Part shown: positions 36,501 through 45,746 of the stretch, in pieces
Layout of the letters: each line of letters begins with the position of its first letter
How positions within the stretch are numbered: position 1 is the first letter of the stretch
Assembly: GCF_000203915.1 (NCBI RefSeq)
Contig: NC_008392.1
Location: 1,178,001 to 1,242,000, forward strand
Direction of reading: 5' to 3'
DNA: 64,000 nt
Source of the DNA: Burkholderia ambifaria AMMD
GTDB taxonomy: Bacteria > Pseudomonadota > Gammaproteobacteria > Burkholderiales > Burkholderiaceae
Made by a program: the position numbers and the translations under genes
The notes under the pieces: generated by a model
The model's input: the letters and a program-made list of their open reading frames with translations, nothing else
Told to the model about the DNA's origin: nothing
Database searches by the model: none

Positions 36501-37421
36501 TCACCGCGCATTCGCGAACAACTGAACCACGACGCCGCGCAGCCAGCGATTCCCTGCTTCATGGTGATATCGCGAGTGCCAGTGCTGTCGAACCGCAAAT
36601 CCCTCGACCTCGATCGGACACGCATGCACCGTCAGGTCATTGGCCTGAGCCAGCGTCTCGCCGATATGGCGCGGCAGCGTCGTGATCAGGTCCGTGCTCT
36701 GGATGATCGCGCCCAAACCCAGAAACCCCGGCAGCCCCAGCACGACCTGACGCTCGATGCGCTCCCGCATCAGCGCCTGATCGAGAAGCTGCGCGCCCGT
36801 TCCGGCCATAATGGCCACATGCCCCTCCGACCGATACTGTTTCACGCCGAGGCGACCGCGAATCCTCGGGTGATGGCGATTGGCAAGGCACACCCAGTCC
36901 TGGTCGTACAGTTTCTGCTGGTAGATGCCGCCGCCGAGCCACGGCACATAGCCGATCGCGAGATCGGCTTCGCCCGACTCGAGCGCCCGTTCCGTGTTGC
37001 CGTCGATTCTCGCCGCCTCCAGCCGCACGCCCGGCGCCTGCGCGCGAACGTGTGCGAGAAGCCGCGGCAGCAGCGTGACATGGCTCGCATCGGTCATGCA
37101 GATGCGAAACCGGCGCTGGGCAGTCGCCGGGTCGAACGCGATCTCCCACGCCGCGAAGCGCCGCAACGATTCGAGGATTTCCCGGCACGGGCCGATGAGC
37201 GCGTCGGCCTGCGGCGTCGGCGCCATGCCGCCGGGCGTTCGAATGAACAGCGGATCGTGAAGGTGTTCGCGCAAGCGCCCGAGCCAGATGCTGACGGTCG
37301 GCTGGCTTTGTCCGAGTTGCTCGGCCACGCGGGTGACGCTGCGCGCGTCGTACAGCAGATCGAAAAGCTGCAGCAGCTTCAGGTCGGGAAGATCGGTCGG
37401 AATCATCGCATTATTGTCCAT
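36501..37421 (-). CDS. LysR-family regulator, NahR/NodD-like aromatic group
   Basis: A 306-residue regulator. The helix-turn-helix (DARSVTRVAEQLGQSQPTVS, GRLREHLHDPLFIRTPGGM) and the effector domain (FRICMTDASHVTLLPRLLAH, ADLAIGYVPWLGGGIYQQKLYDQDWVCLA) are typical of the NahR/NagR/DntR branch. It is divergent from the 37517 operon with a 95-bp gap that contains AT-rich dyad-like sequence (ATTATTGTCC, GCAATAACG, TCATTGTAG). It almost certainly controls that operon. Confidence 0.92.
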   Translation of the reverse strand: MDNNAMIPTDLPDLKLLQLFDLLYDARSVTRVAEQLGQSQPTVSIWLGRLREHLHDPLFIRTPGGMAPTPQADALIGPCREILESLRRFAAWEIAFDPATAQRRFRICMTDASHVTLLPRLLAHVRAQAPGVRLEAARIDGNTERALESGEADLAIGYVPWLGGGIYQQKLYDQDWVCLANRHHPRIRGRLGVKQYRSEGHVAIMAGTGAQLLDQALMRERIERQVVLGLPGFLGLGAIIQSTDLITTLPRHIGETLAQANDLTVHACPIEVEGFAVRQHWHSRYHHEAGNRWLRGVVVQLFANAR

Positions 37422-37516
37422 CGCAATAACGTCATTGTAGTCATTGCATTGTCAGCATGACGGGCAACTTCTATCGTGCAGCGATACGTCAACCCTACAT
37501 GACATCGGAGAAACCC

Positions 37517-38467
37517 ATGAAGATTGCAATGCTGGGCGCCGGCGCGCTGGGCTGCGCGATTGGCGCCGCCCTGACCGAAGGCGGCCACGAGACCTGGCTG
37601 ATCGCCCGCTCGCCGTCGCACGTCGGCGCGATGTGCCGCGACGGCCTTCAGGTCGACGACACGAGCGGATCACGGCGCGTCCGCGTCCGCGCGACGACGC
37701 AGGCGGACGACGTCGGCGTGGCGGATCTGGTGATCGTGCTGGTCAAGTCGTTCCACACCGCCGCTGCCATGCGCGGCGCGCAAGGGCTGATCGGGCCCGA
37801 TACGCTCGTGCTGTCGCTGCAGAACGGCCTCGGGCACGAGGACATCCTCGCCGACGTCGTCGGCCGCGAGCGCGTGCTTGCGGGCAAGACCTACGTCGGC
37901 GGCGTGCGGCGCGGCGACGCGCACATCGAATCGGGCGTGGCCGGCAAGCTCACCTTCATCGGCGAACTCGACGGCCGCATCACGCCGCGCGTTCAGGCGA
38001 TCGCCGATGCGTTCAATGCCGCGGGCCTCGCGACGACCGTCAGCGACAACATCGTCGGCACGATGTGGGACAAGCTGCTGGTCAACGTCGCCACGGGCGC
38101 GCTCACCGGCATCACCGGCCTGACCTACGGACAGCTCTACGGCGAGCCGCTGCTGAAGTCCACGTCGCTTGCGGCCGTCGCCGAGGCGATCGGGGTCGCG
38201 CAAGCGGCCGGCGTCAGGTTGTCGATGACGGACCCGGAGCAGGCCTGGACGCTCGCCGCGGAGGGCCTACCAGCCGCGTTCAAGACATCGATGCTGCAAA
38301 GCCTGGAGAGAGGGACGATGACCGAAATCGACTTCATCAACGGATCGGTCGTGCGCTGGGGACAGCGGTACGGCGTGCCCACGCCGGTCAACGCGACGCT
38401 GGTCGCATGCATCAAGGGAATCGAGCGCGCGATGACCGATCGCCAAGCGAAGGAGGTGGTCGCATGA
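37517..38467 (+). CDS. Ketopantoate reductase-family oxidoreductase (PanE/ApbA-like)
   Basis: A 316-residue NADPH-dependent reductase. The Rossmann motif MLGAGALGCAIGAALTEGG opens the protein, ENGLG-type NGLGHEDILA and the Lys-containing KLLVNVATGALTGITG are followed by the all-helical C-terminal domain with ETDFINGSVV-like EIDFINGSVVRWG. The start at 37517 has GGAG six bases upstream. As the first gene of an ATGA-linked operon it probably reduces a 2-oxoacid intermediate rather than ketopantoate. Confidence 0.9.
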   Translation: MKIAMLGAGALGCAIGAALTEGGHETWLIARSPSHVGAMCRDGLQVDDTSGSRRVRVRATTQADDVGVADLVIVLVKSFHTAAAMRGAQGLIGPDTLVLSLQNGLGHEDILADVVGRERVLAGKTYVGGVRRGDAHIESGVAGKLTFIGELDGRITPRVQAIADAFNAAGLATTVSDNIVGTMWDKLLVNVATGALTGITGLTYGQLYGEPLLKSTSLAAVAEAIGVAQAAGVRLSMTDPEQAWTLAAEGLPAAFKTSMLQSLERGTMTEIDFINGSVVRWGQRYGVPTPVNATLVACIKGIERAMTDRQAKEVVA

Positions 38468-38856
38468 GCGCCACGAGAGCTTATCTGGAGCACGTCGCCA
38501 TCTGGGTGAAGGACATCCATTGGCATATCCGCTTCTTCGAGGACGTGCTCGGCATGACGATGCGCGAGGTGGACGGCACGGTCGACGCGCCGCGGCAGTA
38601 CTGGACGCTCGGCGGCCTGCAGTTCATCCATGCGCCGGGCTGGGACGGCCCCGAGGGCCGGCTCGGCCATCTGGGCGTGATGTGCGAGGACCTGGAAGCC
38701 GCGCTGGCCGCGGCGCAAGCGTACGGCGTGACCGACCTGCCGCAGGGGCGGAACTGGCTGCGCTTGCCGGACGGTCTGGTCGTCGAGCTCATTCAGGCAA
38801 CGCCCGCCTCCTGTGTCGCGCAGGCGCTGGCGATCAACCCGCGGACGGAGGCATGA
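38464..38856 (+). CDS. VOC (glyoxalase/bleomycin-resistance) family protein
   Basis: A 130-residue vicinal-oxygen-chelate fold protein of two beta-alpha-beta-beta-beta units (LEHVAIWVKDIHWHIRFFED and GHLGVMCEDLEAALAAA). His in LEHVAIWV and Glu in LVVELIQA are the likely metal ligands. It may be an isomerase, epimerase or ring-cleaving enzyme. Start and stop overlap the neighbouring genes by ATGA on both sides, so expression is tightly coupled. Confidence 0.88.
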   Translation: MSATRAYLEHVAIWVKDIHWHIRFFEDVLGMTMREVDGTVDAPRQYWTLGGLQFIHAPGWDGPEGRLGHLGVMCEDLEAALAAAQAYGVTDLPQGRNWLRLPDGLVVELIQATPASCVAQALAINPRTEA

Positions 38857-39317
38857 CCATGACGATCGTCGAAAAGTACTGGGACGATGCCCGCGAGGGC
38901 GACGCGTGCACGAGTCCGACCTACACGGTCACCCAGGCGCGCATCCTCGCTTACGCCGACCTCACCGGCGACCACACGCCGGTGCACGTCGACGAGGCGT
39001 ATGCGAACGCGAGCCACTTCGGCTGCCTTGTCGCGCACGGGCTGTTCGGGCTGTCGATCGCCGACGGCCTCAAGACGCAGAGCGACTACCGTTTCCTGCC
39101 GGGCATGTCGCTCGGCTGGACCTGGGACTTCCTGCTGCCGATCAAGGTGAACGACGTGCTGCACGTGACGTTCCGCGTCGGCTCGATGCGGGCGAGCAAG
39201 AGCCGCCCGGGCTGGGGCATCGTCGTGCTGCCGTCGGAGCTGATCAACCAGGACGGCCAGGTCGTCCAACGCGGCGAGCATCGGCTGATGGTGCCGCGCC
39301 GGCCGGGAGCGTTCTGA
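38853..39317 (+). CDS. MaoC-family hot-dog dehydratase
   Basis: A 154-residue single hot-dog protein. The hydratase-2 motif is LTGDHTPVHVDEAYA with Asp40 and His45, followed by AHGLFGLSIADGL, as in R-specific enoyl-CoA hydratases and mesaconyl-CoA hydratase-like proteins. It should add or remove water on a CoA thioester, most likely one made by the CoA transferase encoded just downstream. The ATG at 38853 overlaps the VOC stop; ATG 38859 is an alternative. Confidence 0.9.
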   Translation: MTMTIVEKYWDDAREGDACTSPTYTVTQARILAYADLTGDHTPVHVDEAYANASHFGCLVAHGLFGLSIADGLKTQSDYRFLPGMSLGWTWDFLLPIKVNDVLHVTFRVGSMRASKSRPGWGIVVLPSELINQDGQVVQRGEHRLMVPRRPGAF

Positions 39318-40540
39318 TGCAGGCCCGCCCTCTCGAAGGTATTCGCGTCGTCGACTACAGCCATTTCCTGGCCGGCCCGTATGTCGGGCGCTGCCTCGCG
39401 GCGCTCGGCGCCGAAGTGATCAAGGTCGAACGCCCGGGCACCGGCGACGCCGGCCGCCAGCACGCGACGGTCCTCGACGACCAGCAAAGCGGCTATTTCC
39501 TGCAGCTCAACATGGGCAAGCGCGGCGTCAGCGTGAACATGAAGGACGCGCGCGGCAAGGCATTCATGCAGCGGCTGTGCGACTCCGCGGACGTGTTCAT
39601 CGAGAACTACCGCCCAGGCGCGCTGGACAAGCTGGGGCTCGGTTATGCGGAGTTGTCGGCCCGCAATCCGGCGCTCGTCTATTGCTCGATCTCGGCCTAC
39701 GGACATACCGGCCCCGATGCGCATCGCGCGGGTTTCGGGCTGATCGCCGAGGCGAAGAGCGGCATCATGCAGATGGTCGGCACACCGAGCGAGCGGCCGC
39801 CGCTGCTGCGGATATCGCTCGGCGACATGTACACCGGCATTCATGCGGTCGCGGCCATCAACGCCGCGCTGTTGGGACGCGTGAAGAGCGGCCGCGGACA
39901 GCACATCGACATGGCGCTGTACGACACGCTGGTCTCCATGCACGAATACGCGGTCCAGTGCTACACGCTGCAAGGCGTGCTGCCCGAGCAGACCGGGCAC
40001 GACATGCCGACTTCGACGCTCTACGGCGTGTTTCGCGCGGCGGACGGCGATCTCGTGATCGCCGCGCAGGTCGACGATGCCTGGAAACGCTTCGCCATCC
40101 TGATCGAAGCGCATGGCGGGCCAGTCGGCTTCGGCGCCGACACGCGCTTTCACGACAGTGTCGGACGCAACGCGCACCGCGTCGAGATCCTGTCGATCGT
40201 CGAGCCGTGGGTGGCCGCCCGTTCGGTTGCGTCGGTGCTCGACCTGCTCGATCGCATCGACGTGCCGTGCGCGAAGGTACAACGCATCGACGAGGTACTG
40301 GCGGATCCGCAGATCCAGGCGCGCGGCATGATCGTCGAGCAGGAGCACCCGCGCTACGGCACGCTGCGCCTGCCGAATCTGCCGTTCCGGTTCTCGGATT
40401 GCGATACGACGATTCGCGACGTCGCGCCCGATCTCGGCCAGCACAACGCCGACGTCGCCCGTTCGCTCGGGTTCGAGCCCGCTGAAATCGACGCGATGCA
40501 GGCCGATGGTGTTCTCTATTCAAAAGCGAGCCAACGATGA
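39317..40540 (+). CDS. CaiB/BaiF class III CoA transferase
   Basis: A 407-residue family III CoA transferase. The N-terminus LEGIRVVDYSHFLAGPYVGR, the LGAEVIKVERPGTGD segment and Asp170 (RISLGDMYTG), equal to the catalytic Asp169 of formyl-CoA transferase, are all present, and the GRGQHIDMALYD segment follows. It moves CoA between two carboxylic acids. The ATG overlaps the MaoC stop (TGATG). It would activate the operon's acid substrate without ATP. Confidence 0.93.
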   Translation: MQARPLEGIRVVDYSHFLAGPYVGRCLAALGAEVIKVERPGTGDAGRQHATVLDDQQSGYFLQLNMGKRGVSVNMKDARGKAFMQRLCDSADVFIENYRPGALDKLGLGYAELSARNPALVYCSISAYGHTGPDAHRAGFGLIAEAKSGIMQMVGTPSERPPLLRISLGDMYTGIHAVAAINAALLGRVKSGRGQHIDMALYDTLVSMHEYAVQCYTLQGVLPEQTGHDMPTSTLYGVFRAADGDLVIAAQVDDAWKRFAILIEAHGGPVGFGADTRFHDSVGRNAHRVEILSIVEPWVAARSVASVLDLLDRIDVPCAKVQRIDEVLADPQIQARGMIVEQEHPRYGTLRLPNLPFRFSDCDTTIRDVAPDLGQHNADVARSLGFEPAEIDAMQADGVLYSKASQR

Positions 40541-41370
40541 CTGACCAGTACGCGGTGATCGGCAACCCGATCGGACACACGAAATCTCCGCTGATCCACG
40601 GCATCTTTGCGGAAGCGACGCGGCAGGACCTGCACTACTCGGCCATCGAAGGGCCGCTCGAGCCGGAAGGCGCGTTCGTCGACGTGGTGCGGGCATTCGC
40701 CGCGCGCGGCGGCAAAGGCATCAACATCACCGCCCCGTTCAAGCTCCAGGCGTTCGCGATGTCGGACGAACGCAGCGAGCGCGCGTCGCTCGCCGGCGCG
40801 GCCAATGCGCTGAAGTTCGAAGGCGGACGCATCCTCGCCGACAACTTCGACGGGATCGGGCTCGTGCGCGACATCGAAATCAATCTCGGCCTGCCGATGG
40901 CCGGCAAACGCGTGCTGATGCTCGGCGCGGGGGGCGCGGCGCGCGGGGCGCTGCTGCCGTTCCTCGCGGCCGGGCCGGCCGAGATGGTGATCGCGAATCG
41001 CGACGTCGACAAGGCGCGCGCACTGTCCGCGCAGGTCGCCGGACGCGGGCCGCTGGCGGCGTGCGGCTATGCCGATCTGGTCGCGATGGGACGTTTCGAT
41101 CTGGTGGTCAACGCCACGTCGGCGAGCCTCGCCGGCGATCTGCCGCCCGTCCCGCCGGGCGTGTTCAGCCCGACCGGGGCCGCATACGAGCTTGCTTACG
41201 GCAAGCGGCTGACGCCCTTTCTCCGGCTCGCACGCAATGCGGGCGTGCACCGCGTCGCGGACGGCGTCGGCATGCTGGTCGAGCAGGCCGCCGAAGCGTT
41301 CGCGTGGTGGCGCGGCGTGCGCCCGGAGACGGCTACCGTGATCGAACGACTCACGGTCCCGCTCGATTGA
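40537..41370 (+). CDS. aroE: Shikimate dehydrogenase-like oxidoreductase
   Basis: A 277-residue AroE-family enzyme. Residues 8-21 (IGNPIGHTKSPLIH) bind substrate. Lys69 (NITAPFKL) and Asp105 (NFDGIGLVRD; usually NTDGxG) form the catalytic pair, and GAGGAARGAL binds the nicotinamide dinucleotide. It overlaps the CoA transferase stop by ATGA. In this catabolic operon it is more likely a quinate/shikimate-type or related hydroxyacid dehydrogenase than the biosynthetic enzyme. The NFDG variant next to Asp105 supports a shifted substrate. Confidence 0.87.
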   Translation: MTDQYAVIGNPIGHTKSPLIHGIFAEATRQDLHYSAIEGPLEPEGAFVDVVRAFAARGGKGINITAPFKLQAFAMSDERSERASLAGAANALKFEGGRILADNFDGIGLVRDIEINLGLPMAGKRVLMLGAGGAARGALLPFLAAGPAEMVIANRDVDKARALSAQVAGRGPLAACGYADLVAMGRFDLVVNATSASLAGDLPPVPPGVFSPTGAAYELAYGKRLTPFLRLARNAGVHRVADGVGMLVEQAAEAFAWWRGVRPETATVIERLTVPLD

Positions 41371-41417
41371 ATGCGGTGCGCGAGCGCAGCGCGCGCTCGC
41401 GTTCCGATTCGATACGG

Positions 41418-42305
41418 TCAGTGCTGAATACCCCAGCGTCGCACCGTCACACGCTCGAGCGTATCGAACACGAGATGCTCGACCAGCAGCCCGATCACGA
41501 TGACGGCCGCGAGGCCCGCGAACACGCGGTCGGTGTACAGCTCGTTGCGGTTCTGGAAGATGTACCAGCCGAGCCCGCCCTGCCCGGCGCTCGCGCCGAA
41601 CACCAGTTCCGCCGCGATCAGCGTGCGCCACGCGAATGCCCAGCCGACGCGCAGCCCCGACAGGATCGACGGCAGCGCGGCAGGCACCAGAATCAGCGCG
41701 ATCTGCCGCGCGCCGGTGAGGCCGTAGTTGCGCCCGGCCATCTTCAGCGTGGCCGGCACGCCGGCGAAACCCGTGTACATGCTGAGCGCGAGCGGCCACA
41801 ACACCGCGTGCACGAGCACGAACAGCAGGCTGCCGGTGCCGAGCCCGAACCACAGCAGCGCGATTGGCAGCAACGCGATCGACGGCAGCGGATTGAACAT
41901 CGCCGTGAGCATCGTCAGCACGTCACGGCCGATGCGCGTCGATACCGCGAGCGACGTCAGCACGAACGCGAACACCACGCCGAGCGCATAGCCGCGCAGC
42001 AGCACCGACATCGAGACCCCCGTCTTCACGAGCAGTTCGCCCGACGCGATGCCTTGCACGAACGCGGCCTGCGTCGCGCCGACGGTCGGCACGAGCAGAT
42101 CGTTCGCGACGATACGCGCGACGATTTCCCACGCGGCAATCAGCACGAACGCGACGACGACGCGCCGAAACGCGCTCGCCCCGGCGATGCGGCGCACCAG
42201 CGGCGCGGGTGCCGAACGTTCGGCGTCGGGCGGCGTATCGAGCGTGCGCACGTATTCGGCGCGAACGGGCGGCAGCGGCGGCAGAACCGGATCGATCGTG
42301 TTCAT
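41418..42305 (-). CDS. ABC transporter permease (SsuC/TauC type)
   Basis: A 295-residue inner-membrane permease with about six helices after a 55-residue cytoplasmic head. The EAA loop lies near LKMAGRNYGLTGARQIALIL...ALPSILSGLRVGWAFAW, and the C-terminal segment ends in LERVTVRRWGIQH. The ATG overlaps the ATPase stop by ATGA. It pairs with the ATPase at 42302 and the binding protein at 43377 to import a sulfonate-like or other small organic anion. Confidence 0.92.
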   Translation of the reverse strand: MNTIDPVLPPLPPVRAEYVRTLDTPPDAERSAPAPLVRRIAGASAFRRVVVAFVLIAAWEIVARIVANDLLVPTVGATQAAFVQGIASGELLVKTGVSMSVLLRGYALGVVFAFVLTSLAVSTRIGRDVLTMLTAMFNPLPSIALLPIALLWFGLGTGSLLFVLVHAVLWPLALSMYTGFAGVPATLKMAGRNYGLTGARQIALILVPAALPSILSGLRVGWAFAWRTLIAAELVFGASAGQGGLGWYIFQNRNELYTDRVFAGLAAVIVIGLLVEHLVFDTLERVTVRRWGIQH

Positions 42306-43252
42306 GATGCCGTGGCCTCCGTGGTCTCCGTAGTCGATGCGGGATGCGTTCCGCTCGTCACGTCGGTATCGAACAGCAGATGATGAATCCGCGCGACGCT
42401 GTCGCGGAAGTCGCCGCTGCCGATGCTGTCGAGCGAATAATCGTGGCTGTTGAGCTCCGCGCGCACGCGGCCCGGATGCGGCGATAGCAGCAGGATCCGG
42501 TTGCCGACGACGAGCGCCTCGTCGATCGAATGCGTGACGAACAGCAGCGTGAAGCGGAATTCGTCCCACAGGCGCAGCAGCTCTTCCTGCATCTTGCGGC
42601 GCGTAAGCGCGTCGAGCGCGGCGAACGGTTCGTCCATCAGCAGCACGCGCGGCTGCATCGCCAGCGCACGCGCGATCGCGACGCGCTGCTTCATCCCGCC
42701 GGACAGCGTATGCGGATACGCATCGGCGAACGCGCCGAGCCCGACCTTGTCGAGATAGTGCAGCGCACGCTCGCGTGCTTCGGCGCGCGACAGCTTCGCG
42801 GCGGCGCGCAACGGAAACGCGACGTTCTCGACGACCGTCTTCCACGGCGGCAACTGATCGAACTCCTGGAACACGACGATGCGGTCGGGGCCCGGCCCGT
42901 GCACTGGCTGGCCATCGAGCGCGATCGAACCCGACACGGGCTCGATGAAGCCGGCGATCGCCTTCAGCAGCGTGGACTTGCCGCACCCCGACGGGCCCAG
43001 CAGCACGAACCGGTCGCTGCCGTACACGTCGAAGCTGACCTGATGGGTCGCGCGGACGATCCGCGCACCGTTGCGGTATTCGAGGCTCACGCAATCGATC
43101 GCGAGCAGGCGCTCGCTGTGCGCGCCTGCCGGTGCGGCCTGCGGCGCGGGCCGGCGCGCGGCGCGTGCGTCGATGGCGGGATGGGCGGCCGGCGCAGCCG
43201 CGCCGCGCGCCGCATACGGCGGCAACCCGATTCGGGGAGAAGTGGCGTTCAC
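42302..43252 (-). CDS. ABC transporter ATP-binding protein (SsuB/TauB type)
   Basis: A 316-residue ATPase. Walker A is GPSGCGKSTLLKAIAGF, the Q-loop reads VFQEFDQLPPWKTV, the signature is LSGGMKQRVAIARALAMQP, Walker B is VLLMDEPFAALDALTR and the switch His lies in LFVTHSIDEAL. A GTG start at 43252 is preferred because the stretch before it is poorly conserved and overlaps the binding-protein end; the ribosome site is weak, so the start is uncertain. The first 45 residues are an Ala/Pro/Arg-rich extension unusual for the family. Confidence 0.9.
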   Translation of the reverse strand: MNATSPRIGLPPYAARGAAAPAAHPAIDARAARRPAPQAAPAGAHSERLLAIDCVSLEYRNGARIVRATHQVSFDVYGSDRFVLLGPSGCGKSTLLKAIAGFIEPVSGSIALDGQPVHGPGPDRIVVFQEFDQLPPWKTVVENVAFPLRAAAKLSRAEARERALHYLDKVGLGAFADAYPHTLSGGMKQRVAIARALAMQPRVLLMDEPFAALDALTRRKMQEELLRLWDEFRFTLLFVTHSIDEALVVGNRILLLSPHPGRVRAELNSHDYSLDSIGSGDFRDSVARIHHLLFDTDVTSGTHPASTTETTEATAS

Positions 43253-43376
43253 GATCGAAACTCTTGGCGGGAAAGCATCAACATACGGCTGCGCGGCGCG
43301 CGACCCAACCAACGATTGCGCATATCGAAACCGCGTCGACGCATAAGCATCGATCGCGACGTTGCAACGCCATCGC

Positions 43377-44432
43377 TCAACTGCCGCCGGCCCTCGCCGG
43401 ATCGTCGAAGAAGTAGTCGCGCCACGACTTCGGCTCGTTGCGGATCGCACCGGTGCGATACATGAACTGCGCGAGCTTCAGCGTGTTCTGCGGAGCCGTC
43501 TTGAACTGCACCTGCGGATTGCGCAGGATCTTCAGCAGCAATGCGCGATCGATCTTCGACCCGTTCACGCGGATATAGGTGTCGGCCGCGCGCTCGGGAT
43601 CGGCGGCGATCTGGCGAGCCGCGTCGGCGAGCGCGGCGACGAACGCACGGTACGTCTTCGGGTTGTCGTCGCGGAATTTAGCGGTCGCGTACAGCACTGT
43701 CGCGGAACTCGGGCCGCCGAGCACGTCGTAGGAATTCAGCACGATGTGCGCGTTCGGATTGCCCGCGAGTTCCTGCTCCTGGAACGGCGGATTGCCGAAG
43801 TGCCCGGTAATCACGTTGCTGTTCGCGAGGATCGCGGCCGTCGCATCGGGATGCGGGATCGCCTGGGTCAGCGGATCGAGCTTGTCGAACTGCTTGTCGC
43901 CCCACTGCTTCGCGGCCGCGTACTGCAGCACGCGCGACTGCACCGACACGCCGACGGCCGGCACCGCGATGCGGTCCTTCGCGCCCAGGTCGGCGATCGT
44001 CTTCACGTTCGGGTTGCTGCTGACGAGGTAATACGGAAAATTGCCGAGCGACGCGACGCCCTTCACGTTCTGCCGGCCGCGCGTGCGATCCCACACGGTC
44101 AGCAGCGGCCCGACGCCCGCACCGGCGATATCGACCGCGCCCGACAGCAGCGCGTCGTTCACAGCCGCCCCGCCCGACAGCCGCACCCAGTCGACCTTGA
44201 TGTCGATGCCGGCCTTGCGCCCTTCCTTCTCGATCAGTTGCTGGTCGCGCGCGACGTTCAGCATCAGGTAGACCACGCCGAACTGCTCGGCGATGCGGAT
44301 GCGGCCTTCCGCGTGCGCGGCTTGCGGCGTGCCGGCGGCGGCGAACGCCAGCGCGGCGGTGAGCGTGGCGGCCAGCGCGCGGCGCGCGAGCCGGGTCGTG
44401 CGGCGCAGTGCCGGCGAAAGCGGAAACGACAT
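43377..44432 (-). CDS. ABC transporter periplasmic substrate-binding protein (SsuA/TauA type)
   Basis: A 351-residue binding protein with a long Arg-rich signal peptide (residues 1 to about 41, ending AAHA). The mature part begins EGRIRIAEQFGVVYLMLNVA and shows the NitT/TauT fold (VDIAGAGVGPLLTVWDR, IAVPAVGVSVQSRVLQYAA). It captures the transported anion in the periplasm. It lies between the dioxygenase and ATPase genes on the same strand, as in tau and ssu operons. Confidence 0.92.
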   Translation of the reverse strand: MSFPLSPALRRTTRLARRALAATLTAALAFAAAGTPQAAHAEGRIRIAEQFGVVYLMLNVARDQQLIEKEGRKAGIDIKVDWVRLSGGAAVNDALLSGAVDIAGAGVGPLLTVWDRTRGRQNVKGVASLGNFPYYLVSSNPNVKTIADLGAKDRIAVPAVGVSVQSRVLQYAAAKQWGDKQFDKLDPLTQAIPHPDATAAILANSNVITGHFGNPPFQEQELAGNPNAHIVLNSYDVLGGPSSATVLYATAKFRDDNPKTYRAFVAALADAARQIAADPERAADTYIRVNGSKIDRALLLKILRNPQVQFKTAPQNTLKLAQFMYRTGAIRNEPKSWRDYFFDDPARAGGS

Positions 44433-44479
44433 CGGAACTCCAGTCAGGATGGGGGCAGCGGGACGACGACGCGCGACGC

Positions 44480-45406
44480 TCAGAACGGCGCGTCGCCTTC
44501 GATCGTCGTGCGGTACAGCTTGCGGCGCAGATGGTCGGGCGTGCCGGCCGCGAGATGCATCAGCGAGCGGTTGTCCCAGAACACGAGGTCGTGCGCGCGC
44601 CAGTGGTGCCGATACAGATGCTCGGCACGCACGCTGTGCGCGAACAGTTCATCGAGCAGCGCGCGGCTTTCGTCTTCGGGCAGATCGACGATGCGCGTCG
44701 TGAAATGCTCGCTGACGAACAACGCCTTGCGGCCCGTTTCCGGATGCGTGCGCACGACCGGATGCACGACCGCCTCGACTTGCGCGATCTGCTCGGCAGA
44801 CAGATTCGGCCGCCACGGGCTGCGCGCCTGCAGCTCGGCATAGCGGGCCAGATACGTATGCTCGGCACGCCGTCCTTCGACCGCGCGACGCAGGTGCGCG
44901 GGCAGCGTATCCCACGCGAGATGCATGTTCGCGAACAGCGTGTCGCCGCCTTCGGCCGGCAGCTCCTGCGCATGCAGCAGCGAGCCGAGGCTCGGTTTTT
45001 CCTTGTACGACAGGTCGGAGTGCCAGAAATGGCCGGCGTCGCCGAGCCCGATCGGCCGGCCGTTCTCGACGATGTTCGACACGATCAGCACTTCCGGATG
45101 CGCGGCCAGCGCGAACTGGTGCAGCACATGGATCTGCAGCGGGCCGAAGCGGCGGCTGAACGCGACGTGTTCGTCCGGCGTGATGCGCTGGTCGCGAAAC
45201 ACCAGCACGTGGTGGTCGAGATGCGCGCGATGGACGCGCGCGAAATCGGCGGCGCCGAGCGGTTGCGACAGGTCGATGCCAACGACTTCGGCGCCGAGCG
45301 GCGCATCGAACGGGACGATGTCGAATCGCTGCGCGCCGGCTTCCGGCGGCAACGCGGCCCGATGGCCGGCGGACGTCGATGCGGCGCGGATGGCGGAAGT
45401 CGTCAC
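44480..45406 (-). CDS. TauD/TfdA-family 2-oxoglutarate-dependent dioxygenase
   Basis: A 308-residue Fe(II)/2-oxoglutarate enzyme. The facial triad is His129-x-Asp131 (GHFWHSDLSY) and His284 (NRSLMHLAAG), with Arg295 or Arg299 (RRKLYRTTI) for 2-oxoglutarate. TauD enzymes hydroxylate next to a sulfonate, ether or sulfate ester and release sulfite or an acid. The next three genes downstream encode an ABC importer, so the pair probably scavenges sulfur or carbon from an organosulfonate or phenoxy-like compound. Confidence 0.92.
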   Translation of the reverse strand: MTTSAIRAASTSAGHRAALPPEAGAQRFDIVPFDAPLGAEVVGIDLSQPLGAADFARVHRAHLDHHVLVFRDQRITPDEHVAFSRRFGPLQIHVLHQFALAAHPEVLIVSNIVENGRPIGLGDAGHFWHSDLSYKEKPSLGSLLHAQELPAEGGDTLFANMHLAWDTLPAHLRRAVEGRRAEHTYLARYAELQARSPWRPNLSAEQIAQVEAVVHPVVRTHPETGRKALFVSEHFTTRIVDLPEDESRALLDELFAHSVRAEHLYRHHWRAHDLVFWDNRSLMHLAAGTPDHLRRKLYRTTIEGDAPF

Positions 45407-45746
45407 GGTACAGCCCCTGATTCGGTAAAAATGCGAATCTACGAGCGCGTGCCGGATTGCGTCAACGAAGCGATTCCGATACGTTTATCTGCTGCGGCGA
45501 TAAGGATCGGTGCTCGAGCGACGGGCCGTGCCGGCCGGATCGCGCACCCATCTTGCACACCGCGTGTCCAGAATTTACAAACCCGGTGGCGTCCGGCACC
45601 GCCCGCAGGGCGCCGAAGCCCGTGCCGCAAGGCCGCGGGGCCTGCCCCGAGCAGGCGGCACGCAGCTTGCTCACATCGGCCCGGATATGGCGACGGCGAC
45701 AGCAGTGGGACGCCGGCCGCCACCGGCAATCGCCTGGTCGTGAGCT
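45407..45746. promoter_or_regulatory. Divergent intergenic region, dioxygenase and histidine kinase
   Basis: 340 bp between oppositely oriented genes hold the promoters of the dioxygenase-ABC run and of the kinase. A local dyad (CGATACGTTTATCTGC and GCGATAAGGATCGG) lies near 45477-45512. No gene is supported. Confidence 0.35.
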
